NCBI RefSeq assembly: GCF_001696535.1
Contig: NZ_MBQE01000003.1
Location: 124,001-188,000, forward strand
Reading direction: 5' to 3'
DNA: 64,000 bases
DNA from: Stappia indica
GTDB taxonomy: Bacteria; Pseudomonadota; Alphaproteobacteria; Rhizobiales; Stappiaceae
Shown here: piece by piece, positions 27,200 to 35,405 of the stretch
How positions within the stretch are numbered: position 1 is the first letter of the stretch
How the letters are laid out: each line of letters begins with the position of its first letter
Program-made: the position numbers and the translations under genes
The notes under the pieces: generated by a model
Seen by the model: only the letters and a program-made list of their open reading frames with translations
The model's database searches: none
What the model was told of the DNA's origin: nothing

Positions 27200-27829
27200 A
27201 TGCCGACGGGACTGATCGACATCACGCCGCCGCTGCGCCCTGGCGCTGCGGTGTTTCCGGGCGATGCGCCCTACCGGGTGGAGAGAACCTTCGCCATCGG
27301 CCCCGGCTGCCCGGTCAACGTCACCTCCGTCTCGCTTTCCACCCATTGCGGCGCCCATGCCGATGCGCCGCTCCATTACGACGCGGACGGCGCTTCCATC
27401 GACGCCCTGCCGCTGGAGGACTTCATCGGTCCCGCGCGGGTGATCGATGCGCGGGGGGAGGGACCGCTCTGCCTGCCGGGAGAGATCGAGGGATATCTGG
27501 AGGGGACCCCGCCGCGCGTGCTGCTGCGCCTTGCCGAGGCGCTCGACCCGCAGGTCTGGCCCGAGGGCTTTCGTGCGCTCAGCCCGGAGACGGTCGAGCT
27601 GCTTGCCTCCCGAGGCGTGCGCCTCGTCGGCGTCGATGTTCCTTCGGTCGATCCCGAGACCTCGAAGGACCTGCCGGCGCATATGGCATTTCGGCGTCAC
27701 GACATGCGGATTCTGGAGAATCTCGCCCTACGGCATGTCGAAACCGGGGATTATGAGTTGATCGCCCCGCCATTGAAGCTAGAAGGGCTGGACGCGGCGC
27801 CGGTGCGCGCCCTGTTGCGGCGCCTTTAG
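27200..27829 (+). CDS. kynB: arylformamidase (kynurenine formamidase)
   Basis: A 209-residue metal-dependent cyclase-fold enzyme that hydrolyses N-formylkynurenine to kynurenine and formate. The signature HCGAHADAPLH is at His49-His59, matching the family pattern HxGTHxDxPxH with Ala in place of Thr. PGDAPYRVERTFAIG is the conserved N-terminal block. ATG 27200 follows GGGGAGGA. It completes the tryptophan-to-anthranilate set; no anthranilate-degrading genes follow. Confidence 0.93.
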   Translation: MPTGLIDITPPLRPGAAVFPGDAPYRVERTFAIGPGCPVNVTSVSLSTHCGAHADAPLHYDADGASIDALPLEDFIGPARVIDARGEGPLCLPGEIEGYLEGTPPRVLLRLAEALDPQVWPEGFRALSPETVELLASRGVRLVGVDVPSVDPETSKDLPAHMAFRRHDMRILENLALRHVETGDYELIAPPLKLEGLDAAPVRALLRRL

Positions 27830-27906
27830 CGCGCACAATGCCACCGGCAGGGAGAGCGGCCGGAAAGGCCGCCACATCGGACCGGGGAGGTCCCGGCGAG
27901 GGTACG

Positions 27907-28695
27907 ATGAGCGGACAGGACACGATGCTTGAGGTCGAGGACCTCGTGATGACCTATGGCGGCTTCCGGGCCGTCGACGGCTGCAGTTTCTCCGTGCGCG
28001 AGGGAACGATCACCGGCTTGATCGGCCCGAACGGCGCCGGCAAGACGACGATGTTCAACCTGGTGGCCGGCGCCTTTCCGCCGACCTCCGGGCGCATCCG
28101 CTATCTCGGGCGCGACGTCACGGATCTTTCCACCGACAAGCGGTTCCATCTCGGCCTCGTGCGCACCTTCCAGATCCCGCACGAGTTTCACCGGCTGACC
28201 GCGCTGGAGAACCTGATGATGGTGCCGCCGCGCCAGTCGGGCGAGGGGCTCCTGGCCAACTGGCTGTCGCCGGGGCGGGTGCGCGCCGACGAGGAGCGTG
28301 TGCGGGCTAGAGCGGTCGAGACGCTCGCCTTCCTGGAGCTCTCCCATGTGTCGGACGAGCGCGCCGGCAACCTGTCGGGCGGCCAGAAGAAGCTGCTGGA
28401 GCTCGGCCGCACCATGATGACGGATGCCAAGCTGGTGCTGCTCGACGAGCCCGCCGCCGGCGTCAACCGTACCCTTTTGCGCAAGCTGGAGGAGAAGATC
28501 GCCATTCTCAACCGCGAGCGCGGCTACACCTTCGTCCTCATCGAGCACGACATGGAGATGATCGAGAAGCTCTGCGATCCGGTCATCTGCATGGCCGAGG
28601 GGCGCGTGCTGATCCAGGGCGATTTCGCCACCGTGCGCTCCGATCCGCGGGTGCTCGAAGCCTATCTGGGTGAGACCGTGGGAGACGCCGCATGA
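27907..28695 (+). CDS. branched-chain-type ABC transporter ATP-binding protein (LivG-like)
   Basis: A 262-residue ATPase of the hydrophobic amino-acid uptake (HAAT) class. Walker A GPNGAGKTT is near 40-48, RTFQIPHEFHRLTALEN is the Q-loop region, signature LSGGQKKLLELG, and Walker B VLLDEPAAGV. It begins 77 nt after kynB on the same strand and overlaps the next ATPase gene by 4 nt, so it may belong to the kyn transcript. The ATG at 27907 follows GAGGG. Confidence 0.9.
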   Translation: MSGQDTMLEVEDLVMTYGGFRAVDGCSFSVREGTITGLIGPNGAGKTTMFNLVAGAFPPTSGRIRYLGRDVTDLSTDKRFHLGLVRTFQIPHEFHRLTALENLMMVPPRQSGEGLLANWLSPGRVRADEERVRARAVETLAFLELSHVSDERAGNLSGGQKKLLELGRTMMTDAKLVLLDEPAAGVNRTLLRKLEEKIAILNRERGYTFVLIEHDMEMIEKLCDPVICMAEGRVLIQGDFATVRSDPRVLEAYLGETVGDAA

Positions 28696-29399
28696 GCGAC
28701 ATTCTCGACATGCGCGATGTCGTCGGCGGCTATGGCGAGGCCGACATCCTGCAGGGCGTGACCCTGCGCGCGGCGAATTCCGAGATCGTCGTCATCGTCG
28801 GCCCGAACGGCGCCGGCAAGTCGACGGCGATGAAGGCGATCTTCGGCCTGCTGCATGTGCGCGGCGGCTCGATCCGCGTCGACGGCGCCGACATCACCGG
28901 CCTGGAGCCCAACCGCATCGTCGAGGCGGGCGTCTGCTACGTGCCGCAGGTCAACAACGTCTTCCGCGAGATGACGGTGCACGAGAACCTGGAGATGGGC
29001 GCCTTCCTGCGCTCCGGCGACCTGTCGGCCGCCTATGACCGGGTCTATGCCCTGTTCCCGGACCTGAAGGAGCGGCGCAAGGCGCTCGCCGGCAACCTGT
29101 CCGGCGGCCAGCGCCAGATGGTCGCCATGGGCCGCGCCCTGATGCTGGAGCCCAAGCTGCTGCTGCTCGACGAGCCGACGGCGGGGCTTTCGCCGAAATA
29201 CATGGAGCAGATCTTCCAGATCTGCCGCGACGTGCGCGACACCGGGGTGACCATCCTGCTGGTCGAGCAGCACGCCAAGCAGGCGCTGGCCTTCGCCGAC
29301 CGCGGCTACGTGCTCGCCTCCGGCGCCAACCGTCACGAGGGGACGGGCGCCGAGCTCCTCGCCGACGAGGATGTCGCCGCCATGTTCCTGGGAGGCTGA
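28692..29399 (+). CDS. branched-chain-type ABC transporter ATP-binding protein (LivF-like)
   Basis: A 235-residue second ATPase of the HAAT system: Walker A GPNGAGKST near 38, YVPQVNNVFREMTVHENL is the family Q-loop block, signature LSGGQRQMVAMGRAL, Walker B LLLDEPTAGLSP. It is coupled to the preceding ATPase by an ATGA overlap and to the permease gene by a 5-nt gap. Confidence 0.92.
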   Translation: MSDILDMRDVVGGYGEADILQGVTLRAANSEIVVIVGPNGAGKSTAMKAIFGLLHVRGGSIRVDGADITGLEPNRIVEAGVCYVPQVNNVFREMTVHENLEMGAFLRSGDLSAAYDRVYALFPDLKERRKALAGNLSGGQRQMVAMGRALMLEPKLLLLDEPTAGLSPKYMEQIFQICRDVRDTGVTILLVEQHAKQALAFADRGYVLASGANRHEGTGAELLADEDVAAMFLGG

Positions 29400-29404
29400 C
29401 CGCC

Positions 29405-30277
29405 ATGGATGCGATGGAACTGATCAACTTCTATCTGGTGCCGGGCATCGTCGTCGGCTCGATCTATGCGCTCGGCGCGGTCGGCATCACGCTGGTCTTC
29501 GCGATCCTGCGCTACGCGCATCTCGCCCATGGCGACCTTGCCACCTTCGGTGCCTTCCTGGCGCTGGGCGTCGTCACGCTGGGCGGCGTCTCGCCTTACG
29601 TGGCGCTGCCGGTCGCGATGGCGGTGACGGCGGCGGTCGCCGTCGGCATAGACAGGACCTTCTACGCCTATCTGCGCGAGCGGCCGAAGATCGTCACGGT
29701 GATGGCCTCGCTCGGCGTCGCCCTGATGGTGCGCGCGGTGGTGCAGATCGTCTGGGGCGTAGACTCCGAGACATACACCCGCGGCATCGTGCGCCCGGAA
29801 AACTGGTTCGGCATCCGCATCCGCGACCGCGAGATCGTCACCGTGCTGGCGATGATCGGCCTGGTCGCCGCGCTCCAGCTCTTCCTGAAATACAGCAAGT
29901 GGGGCAAGGCCATGCGGGCCATGTCCGACAATCCGGACCTGGCGCTGCTGTCGGGCGTCGACAACCGCAAGGTCGTCCTGCTCACCTGGACGATCGTCGG
30001 CGGCCTGTGTGCGGCAGCCGGCGTGTTCCTCGGCCTCAATTACGAGCTGAAGGCGCTGATGGGCTGGACCATGCTGCTGCCGATGTTCGCCGCGGCGATC
30101 CTCGGCGGTGTCGGCCGGGTCGAGGGCGCGGTGCTCGGCGGGCTGATCGTCGGCATCGCCGAGGAGATGTCGGCCCTGTTCCTGCCGACCGAGTACAAGG
30201 CGGCCACCGCCTTCGCCATCCTGCTGTTGATGCTCCTTGTGCGGCCGACCGGCCTGCTCAAGGGCAAGGTCCTGTAA
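29405..30277 (+). CDS. branched-chain-type ABC transporter permease (LivH-like)
   Basis: A 290-residue hydrophobic permease with about eight membrane segments and the LivH-type motif GSIYALGAVGITLVFAILRYAHLAHGDL (20-48 region), ending in LLVRPTGLLKGKVL. An AAAILGGVGRVEGAVLGGL segment near 220-245 is the EAA-like coupling loop. It pairs with the LivM-like permease 14 nt downstream. Confidence 0.9.
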   Translation: MDAMELINFYLVPGIVVGSIYALGAVGITLVFAILRYAHLAHGDLATFGAFLALGVVTLGGVSPYVALPVAMAVTAAVAVGIDRTFYAYLRERPKIVTVMASLGVALMVRAVVQIVWGVDSETYTRGIVRPENWFGIRIRDREIVTVLAMIGLVAALQLFLKYSKWGKAMRAMSDNPDLALLSGVDNRKVVLLTWTIVGGLCAAAGVFLGLNYELKALMGWTMLLPMFAAAILGGVGRVEGAVLGGLIVGIAEEMSALFLPTEYKAATAFAILLLMLLVRPTGLLKGKVL

Positions 30278-30291
30278 GGAGGTCGCGCGCA

Positions 30292-31275
30292 ATGGAATGG
30301 CTCGGCTTCGTCAACTACGCCGTCTTCATGGCGATCTTCATCGGCATCTATGCGCTGCTGGCGCTGGGGCTGAACATCCAGTGGGGCTATACCGGCCTCT
30401 TCAACGCGGGCATTGCCGGCTTCTTCGCCGTCGGCGCCTATACCTCGGCGATCCTGACCACGCCCTTCGTGGAGGGGCGCGTCGGCGGCTTCGGCCTGCC
30501 GGTGCCGGTCGGTTGGCTGGGGGCGATGGTGGCCGCCGGGCTGATCGCCTGGCCCATCGGCAAGATCTGTCTGCGCCTGCGCTCCGATTATCTGGCCATC
30601 GCCACCATCGGCGTCGCCGAGATCATCCGTCTGGTCGTCAAGTCGGAAGGCTGGCTGACCAACGCCGCGCGCGGCATCACCAACATCCCGCGTCCCTTCG
30701 GCGATCTCGCCTACACCATGTCGCAGCTGGCCTATCTCGCCATCGTCTTGGGCGTGCTGCTGGCCGCTTACCTCCTGGTCGAGCGGCAGTTCGCCTCGCC
30801 CTGGGGCCGGATGATGCGCGCAATCCGCGACAACGAGGATGCCGCTCGTGCCATGGGCAAGGACGTGCCCTACCGGCGGCTCGAGGCCTTCATCTTCGGT
30901 TCGGCGCTGATGGGGCTGGGCGGTGCGCTCTTCGCTCATTTCAACCGCACGATCACGCCCGAGGCGATTGATCCGATGGTCGCGACCTTCCTGGTCTGGA
31001 TCATGCTGATCCTCGGCGGGTCGGGCAACAATCGCGGCGCCATCCTCGGCGTTGCGGTGGTCTGGATCATCTGGTCCATGTCGGAGATCGTCACCGACCG
31101 TCTGCCGCACGAATATGCCGTGAAGGCCAAGTACCTGCGCGTCTTCCTGATCGGGCTGATGCTGCAGGTGGTGCTGCGCTTCCGGCCCGAGGGACTGCTG
31201 CCCGAGCCGCAGAAGCGCACGCACCGGCCGGATCCCGCGACATCCGGTGCACGCCCCCCGGCGGCATCCGATTGA
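30292..31275 (+). CDS. branched-chain-type ABC transporter permease (LivM-like)
   Basis: A 327-residue permease with the LivM signature GLNIQWGYTGLFNAGIAGFFAVGAY near residue 25 and GGSGNNRGAILGVAV near 240. ATG 30292 follows AAGGAGG at 30277-30283. It ends with a short proline-rich tail. A 187-nt gap separates it from the binding-protein gene. Confidence 0.9.
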   Translation: MEWLGFVNYAVFMAIFIGIYALLALGLNIQWGYTGLFNAGIAGFFAVGAYTSAILTTPFVEGRVGGFGLPVPVGWLGAMVAAGLIAWPIGKICLRLRSDYLAIATIGVAEIIRLVVKSEGWLTNAARGITNIPRPFGDLAYTMSQLAYLAIVLGVLLAAYLLVERQFASPWGRMMRAIRDNEDAARAMGKDVPYRRLEAFIFGSALMGLGGALFAHFNRTITPEAIDPMVATFLVWIMLILGGSGNNRGAILGVAVVWIIWSMSEIVTDRLPHEYAVKAKYLRVFLIGLMLQVVLRFRPEGLLPEPQKRTHRPDPATSGARPPAASD

Positions 31276-31462
31276 GGCTTGTGAGGGCGGCGCGTTTCGG
31301 TTGAAACTGCCGCCACCTGGCAGCCGGGCGTCCGGCTGCCGCAAGCGCGGAAGGCGCCGTTCCGGGCAGGGCCGTTTGGCCCGCGGACAGTGCCTCCGCG
31401 ACAAGAGAGAACGGCCGGCGAGAGTTCGTATCGGCCGGACAACCACAAGGTGGAGGTTTATC

Positions 31463-32662
31463 ATGAGGACGTTCCGTATCGCCGCGGCTGCGGCTCTCCT
31501 GGGAGCGACGGCGCTTGCGGCGCCCGCCCATGCGGACGTGAAGATCGGTCTGCTCGGCGGCGTTTCCGGTCCGATCGCGGCGATGGCGCCGGCGATGATC
31601 GACAGCGCCAATCTCGCCATCAAGCAGGTGAACGATGCCGGCGGCATTCTCGGCGGCGAGAAGCTGGTCGGCGTGGTCGGCGACAGCGCCTGCAACCCGC
31701 AGAACGCCACCGACGCGGCCACCAAGGCGGTCAACATCGAGGGCGTCGTCGCCATCGTCGGCCCGCATTGCTCGGGCGCGGTGCTCGCTGCCGCCAACTC
31801 GGTGACGATCCCCGCCGGCATCGCCATCGTCACCCCGTCGGGCACCTCGCCGGAGATCACCTCGCTGCAGGACAACGACACCGTGTTCCGCACCGTGCCC
31901 TCCGACGACTACCAGGGCCGGGCGCTCGCCCGCACCCTGCTGGAGCGCGGCACCAAGAAGGTGGCGGTCGCCTATCTCAACAACGATTACGGCAAGGGTC
32001 TTGCCGAGTCGTTCCGCGCCGAGTTCGAGGAGAAGGGCGGCGAGATCGCCGGTTTCGCCGCGCATGAGGGCGAGAAGGCCTCCTACCGCTCGAACCTTGC
32101 GGAGCTCGCCTCCGGCGGCGCCGATACGCTGGTCATCCTCGACTACGGCGACGGCTCGGGCCTCACCATGCTGCGCCAGGCGCTCGAGAACGGCTTCTTC
32201 GAGAACTTCATCGGCGCCGACGGCATGAAGTCCGACGCCCCGATCAAGGAGCTCGGTGCCGAGAACCTGGAGACCTTCCTCGCCTCGGCCCCGGTCGGCG
32301 AGAAGTCCACGTCGCTCGATGCCTTCAGCAAGGCCTTCTCCGACGTCGGCGGCGATCCGAGCGCGATCTTCGTGACCACCTCCTACGATGCGGCCTTCAT
32401 GCTGGCGCTCGCCATCGAGAAGGCGGGCGGCGACAAGGCCAAGGTGGCCGCGTCCCTGCGCGAGATCTCCAACGGCGAAGGCGAGCCGATCCTGCCGGGC
32501 GAGTGGGCCAAGGCCAAGGAGCTGATCGCAGCCGGCAAGGCCATCGACTACAAGGGCGCGGCCGGCGACCACAATTTTGACGAGGCCGGCGACGTTCCGG
32601 GTGCCTATGCCCTGTTCAAGGTGTCGGGCACCGGCTTCGAGGTCGTCTCGGAAATGAAGTAA
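31463..32662 (+). CDS. branched-chain-type ABC transporter substrate-binding protein
   Basis: A 399-residue periplasmic binding protein of the LivJ/LivK type. A signal peptide ends near residue 24 (APAHA). KIGLLGGVSGP and VGPHCSGAVLAAAN are standard ligand-domain elements. Strong GGTGGAGG precedes ATG 31463. As last gene of the kyn-adjacent cluster it gives the transporter its specificity; tryptophan, kynurenine or a related aromatic amino acid is a reasonable guess from context only. A terminator follows. Confidence 0.9.
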   Translation: MRTFRIAAAAALLGATALAAPAHADVKIGLLGGVSGPIAAMAPAMIDSANLAIKQVNDAGGILGGEKLVGVVGDSACNPQNATDAATKAVNIEGVVAIVGPHCSGAVLAAANSVTIPAGIAIVTPSGTSPEITSLQDNDTVFRTVPSDDYQGRALARTLLERGTKKVAVAYLNNDYGKGLAESFRAEFEEKGGEIAGFAAHEGEKASYRSNLAELASGGADTLVILDYGDGSGLTMLRQALENGFFENFIGADGMKSDAPIKELGAENLETFLASAPVGEKSTSLDAFSKAFSDVGGDPSAIFVTTSYDAAFMLALAIEKAGGDKAKVAASLREISNGEGEPILPGEWAKAKELIAAGKAIDYKGAAGDHNFDEAGDVPGAYALFKVSGTGFEVVSEMK

Positions 32663-32728
32663 GCCTTCGCGGCCGGGGCGTTCGCGTCCCGGCCGGATCC
32701 TCCCCTTGGCGGGGAGCGGAAACGCGAA

Positions 32729-32757
32729 ACGGCGGCCCTGCGAGGGGCCGCCGTTTT
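32729..32757 (+). terminator. intrinsic terminator after the binding-protein gene
   Basis: ACGGCGGCCC (32729-32738) pairs perfectly with GGGCCGCCGT (32745-32754) around a 6-nt loop, and TTTT ends at 32757. It lies 67 nt after the substrate-binding protein stop and closes the operon that begins at kynU or the first ATPase gene. Confidence 0.85.
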
Positions 32758-32787
32758 CATGTCGCGGTCATAAAACTGTTTCGCGCC

Positions 32788-33273
32788 TCAGGCGCCGGCG
32801 CCCTGCAGGCTCGCCATCTTGCCGGAGGCGGCGATCTCGCCGTCCATCTTCAGCAGGAAGCGGATCTCGGTGCGGTCCTCGGCCAGCTCGGCGATGGTGT
32901 GGGAATCGAGCACCGTCATGAAGGCTTCGAGCGCCTCGTGCAGCAATCCGTTGAAGCCGCAGGAGGTGATCAGCGGGCAGTCCTTGCGGCCCGATTCGAA
33001 GCACTCCGCTAGCAGGAAGCTTTCTTCGGCTGCGCGCACCACCTCGCCGACGGAAATTTCCGCCGCCGGTCGCGCGAGCAGGATGCCGCCGTTGCGGCCG
33101 CGCAGGGTGCGCACGAAGCCGCCGTCGACAAGAACCTTCAGGATCTTGAAGAGATGCGTCTCCGACATCTCGAAGCTGGCCGCGATATCCGCGACACGGC
33201 TCGGGGATCCGGGATTTGCCGCACAGTAGATGAGCGTGCGGACGGCGTAGTTGGTCTGCTGGGTCAGGCGCAT
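32788..33273 (-). CDS. rirA: Rrf2-family iron-responsive regulator, RirA-like
   Basis: A 161-residue Rrf2 winged-helix protein. RirA in rhizobia senses iron through an Fe-S cluster and represses iron uptake genes. Counted from MRLTQQTNYAVR, cysteines fall at 91, 99 and 105, the positions known to be needed in RirA, and VRTLRGRNGGILLARP is the wing of the family. That numbering is why I choose ATG 33273 over the ATG two codons upstream (33279) or a longer frame. A TGA-N9-TCA box lies upstream, suggesting autoregulation. The gene is convergent with the kyn-HAAT operon. Confidence 0.88.
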   Translation of the reverse strand: MRLTQQTNYAVRTLIYCAANPGSPSRVADIAASFEMSETHLFKILKVLVDGGFVRTLRGRNGGILLARPAAEISVGEVVRAAEESFLLAECFESGRKDCPLITSCGFNGLLHEALEAFMTVLDSHTIAELAEDRTEIRFLLKMDGEIAASGKMASLQGAGA

Positions 33274-33328
33274 GTGCATAGATATGCGGTGCCGGAACGG
33301 GAACGTCAACGGCTTTGATGGAAAAACT

Positions 33329-33343
33329 TGACGTGGAAAGTCA
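33329..33343 (-). promoter_or_regulatory. IRO-like box upstream of rirA
   Basis: TGACGTGGAAAGTCA matches the rhizobial iron-responsive operator pattern TGA-N9-TCA and lies within a larger inverted repeat TTGAC-N7-GTCAA (33328-33344), 56 nt upstream of the rirA start. On the - strand TTGACT (33344-33339) could serve as a -35 element, so binding would repress rirA. The six fixed bases alone are weak evidence; the palindrome and position add weight. Confidence 0.55.
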
Positions 33344-33440
33344 ACTTTGATGACGCCTTCTTGCCGCTACGTCGGATCGGGGTCGCGCGGGGGCAGATCG
33401 GGGTGAGACGGGAACGCATTGCCATCCCCAAGGCTGTCAC

Positions 33441-33452
33441 GCCTGCGCAGGC
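33441..33452. repeat. palindrome GCCTGCGCAGGC
   Basis: A perfect 12-nt palindrome inside GTCACGCCTGCGCAGGCAGGCGTCC, flanked by a context (tgtcacgcc...gcgtccagtat) that resembles a recurrent alphaproteobacterial intergenic repeat. Whether other copies exist in this genome cannot be seen here. Confidence 0.5.
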
Positions 33453-33556
33453 AGGCGTCCAGTATCCGCCGGGTCGGGTGATGGCGCGAAGCCAGCCGCC
33501 ACCGGCGGTCCGGCGGCAGCTCCACGGCCTGAACACTACCATTCGGGGTTACTGGT

Positions 33557-33586
33557 TCCCGGTCTTCGGCTTTGCCGAAACCGGGA
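33557..33586. repeat. stem-loop with one bulged base
   Basis: TCCCGGT, a bulged C and TTCGGC pair with GCCGAA and ACCGGGA around a TTT loop, a 13-bp stem. It is followed by TGACATCC, again in the style of a dispersed intergenic palindrome. No U-run follows, so it is not a typical terminator. Confidence 0.5.
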
Positions 33587-33659
33587 TGACATCCTGCGTG
33601 CGGGGGGGGGCGTCGGAGGGGTGTTTCTCCCGTTCCACGCCCCAACCCCTCCTTTCGTC

Positions 33660-33689
33660 GTCCCGGGCAAGCGAAGCGCGACCCGGGAC
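33660..33689. repeat. inverted repeat GTCCCGGG...CCCGGGAC
   Basis: GTCCCGGG (33660-33667) and CCCGGGAC (33682-33689) form a perfect 8-bp stem; the 14-nt loop holds GCGAAGCGC, itself a small inner stem. This nested arrangement is common in repeated intergenic elements of Hyphomicrobiales. Confidence 0.5.
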
Positions 33690-33780
33690 CGGCGAGCCGC
33701 CGCCCCTGCCTTTCCTGCCGGAGCGCATCCGCCAACACCGCCCATACCCCTGCTTTGCGCTTGAAACTCTCCCTCGGAAC

Positions 33781-33803
33781 ATGAATAGTGATTCATAATT
33801 CAT
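33781..33803. promoter_or_regulatory. probable TetR operator upstream of the CoA-ligase operon
   Basis: ATGAAT (33781-33786) is followed by ATTCAT at 33791-33796 and again at 33798-33803. The 16-mer GTGATTCATAATTCAT (33788-33803) matches ATGATTCATGTTTCAT at 44111-44126 in 13 of 16 positions, upstream of the island's transporter binding-protein gene. Its position 20 nt before the TetR start suggests autorepression. Confidence 0.6.
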
Positions 33804-33822
33804 ATTATGCGGGGGAGACGTC

Positions 33823-34602
33823 GTGGGCGAAGCGGAAACGGGCAGGGGCGCAGGGCGGGCCACAGGCCGCGGCACCGCCGCGCGCGGACGCAAGGCGCCG
33901 GGCGGGGCAGGTGGCGCCAGGCCACGCGTACCCAAGAATGACGCTAGGGGAGCCGATCCCGCAAGTGCCGTTGTCGCGGGCGGCGAGGATGCCGCCTCCG
34001 GCATGCCGAAAACCGCGCGTGGTGCGGCCACCCGGCGGGCGATCCTCGAGGCGGCCGAGCGGGTCATCGGCCGCCAGGGCTTCAACGAGGCTTCCATCGG
34101 CTCCATCACCCGCGAGGCCGGCGTCGCGCAGGGCACGTTCTACATCTATTTCGCCAGCAAGGACGAGGTCTTCTCCGAGCTCGTCGCCGAAATGGGCCGC
34201 ATGCTGCGCCATGCGATCAGCGAGGCGACATCGGGCTACACCGACCGCCTGCAGGCCGAGCGCGAGGGCCTGCGCGCCTTCCTCGCCTTCGTCTCCGCCC
34301 ATCCCGAGCTCTACCGCATCGTCCAGGAGGCGCAGTTCGTCGACCGCGACGCCTATCTCGCCTACTTCCGCACCTTCGCCGAAGGCTATCGCGAGGGGCT
34401 GGAGCGGGCGGCGAGCAGCGGCACGATCCGTCCCGGCGACGCCGAGATCCGCGCCTGGACGCTGATGGGCATCGCCCGCTCGCTCGGCGAGTTCCAGGTG
34501 GTGTTCGGCGGCGACATCCCGGTCGACACCATGGTCGATGTCGCCCACGACCTTATCGAGAACGGCCTCAAGGTCGACGCCGGCAAGGGGGCGGGCGAAT
34601 GA
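33823..34602 (+). CDS. TetR/AcrR-family transcriptional regulator
   Basis: A 259-residue regulator. The helix-turn-helix (about 67-112) reads TRRAILEAAERVIGRQGF followed by ITREAGVAQGTFYIYFASKDEVF, classic TetR. The first 60 residues are a Gly/Ala/Arg-rich extension absent from most family members; an internal start near residue 61 (MPKTARGAATRR) would give a normal-length protein, but GTG 33823 has a strong GGGGGAG in front. It heads, and overlaps by ATGA, the crotonase gene, so it is likely the local regulator, probably sensing an acyl-CoA or the imported acid. Confidence 0.85.
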   Translation: MGEAETGRGAGRATGRGTAARGRKAPGGAGGARPRVPKNDARGADPASAVVAGGEDAASGMPKTARGAATRRAILEAAERVIGRQGFNEASIGSITREAGVAQGTFYIYFASKDEVFSELVAEMGRMLRHAISEATSGYTDRLQAEREGLRAFLAFVSAHPELYRIVQEAQFVDRDAYLAYFRTFAEGYREGLERAASSGTIRPGDAEIRAWTLMGIARSLGEFQVVFGGDIPVDTMVDVAHDLIENGLKVDAGKGAGE

Positions 34603-35405
34603 GTGCTGCCGCCGACGGTGCCGTGCATCTCGACTGGCGGGAGGGCGCCGCGTGGCTGACGCTCGACCGACCGGGGCGCGGCAATGCGCTGGTGCCGGAG
34701 CTGCTCGCCGCCTTGCGCGCGCGGATCGAGGAGGCGCGGCAGGCAGGGGCCGCCGCGCTGGTGCTGACCGGCCGCGGCCGGGCCTTTTCCGCCGGCGGCG
34801 ATGTCGCCCGCTTTGCCGCGCTCTCCCGGGACAGCAGCGACCTGCTGCACTTCGCGCGCGAGATCGTCGGCGCGCTCAATGCGGCGGTCCTCGACCTTCT
34901 CGATTTTCCGATGCCGGTGATTGCCGCCGTGAACGGTCCTGTCACCGGCGGCTCGGCTGGGCTGATGCTGGCCGCCGACATGGTGGTGATGAGCGAGGAG
35001 GCGTTTCTCCAGCCCTATTATGCGCAGATGGGCTTTGCGCCGGATGGCGGCTGGACGGCGCTGCTGCCGGAGCGCATCGGCACCGCGCGGGCGCTGGAGG
35101 TGCAATATCTCAACCGGCGCCTCACGGCCGCCGACTGCCTGCGCCTTGGGCTTGCGAGCGAGACCTGTCCGCCGGCCGAGCTGGAAGAGCGCGTGCATGC
35201 GCGGCTCGCGGTCCTTGCCGGGATGGACCCCGGCACCCTTGCCATGACCCGCGCCAATGTCTGGAGCGAGGATCGCCGGGCTCTCGTCTCCAGGGCGCTG
35301 GAGCGCGAGCTCCGCGGCTTCCTCGCGCTGATCGCGCGGCCCGAAACGCGGGAGCGGATGCAGGCCTTCGTGGCGCCGGCAACAGCCGGGAGGGGAGGGC
35401 GATGA
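34599..35405 (+). CDS. enoyl-CoA hydratase/isomerase family protein
   Basis: A 268-residue crotonase. FSAGGDVARF (about 65-74) and GPVTGGSAGLML near 110 form the oxyanion-hole region. The usual catalytic-glutamate stretch is replaced by EAFLQPYYAQMGFAPDGG; the Asp of APDGG recalls PaaG-type isomerases rather than simple hydratases. It probably acts on a CoA thioester made by the ligase encoded next, with which it overlaps by ATGA (35402-35405). Confidence 0.85.
   Translation: MSAAADGAVHLDWREGAAWLTLDRPGRGNALVPELLAALRARIEEARQAGAAALVLTGRGRAFSAGGDVARFAALSRDSSDLLHFAREIVGALNAAVLDLLDFPMPVIAAVNGPVTGGSAGLMLAADMVVMSEEAFLQPYYAQMGFAPDGGWTALLPERIGTARALEVQYLNRRLTAADCLRLGLASETCPPAELEERVHARLAVLAGMDPGTLAMTRANVWSEDRRALVSRALERELRGFLALIARPETRERMQAFVAPATAGRGGR

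Larger units (their letters stand above)
33345..33780. other. gene-free interval with several hairpins, probable intergenic repeat elements
   Basis: About 430 nt between the rirA promoter and the TetR operator hold no convincing gene. Three strong inverted repeats and stretches such as GTCACGCCTGCGCAGGCAGG and GAAACCGGGATGACATCC look like the dispersed palindromic intergenic repeats of many alphaproteobacteria. A run of nine G at 33602-33610 is also present. Confidence 0.55.

Noticed and set aside
33345-33780. Hairpin cluster as a CRISPR array
   Set aside because: The stems differ in sequence and spacing, there are no regular spacers, and no cas genes are near.
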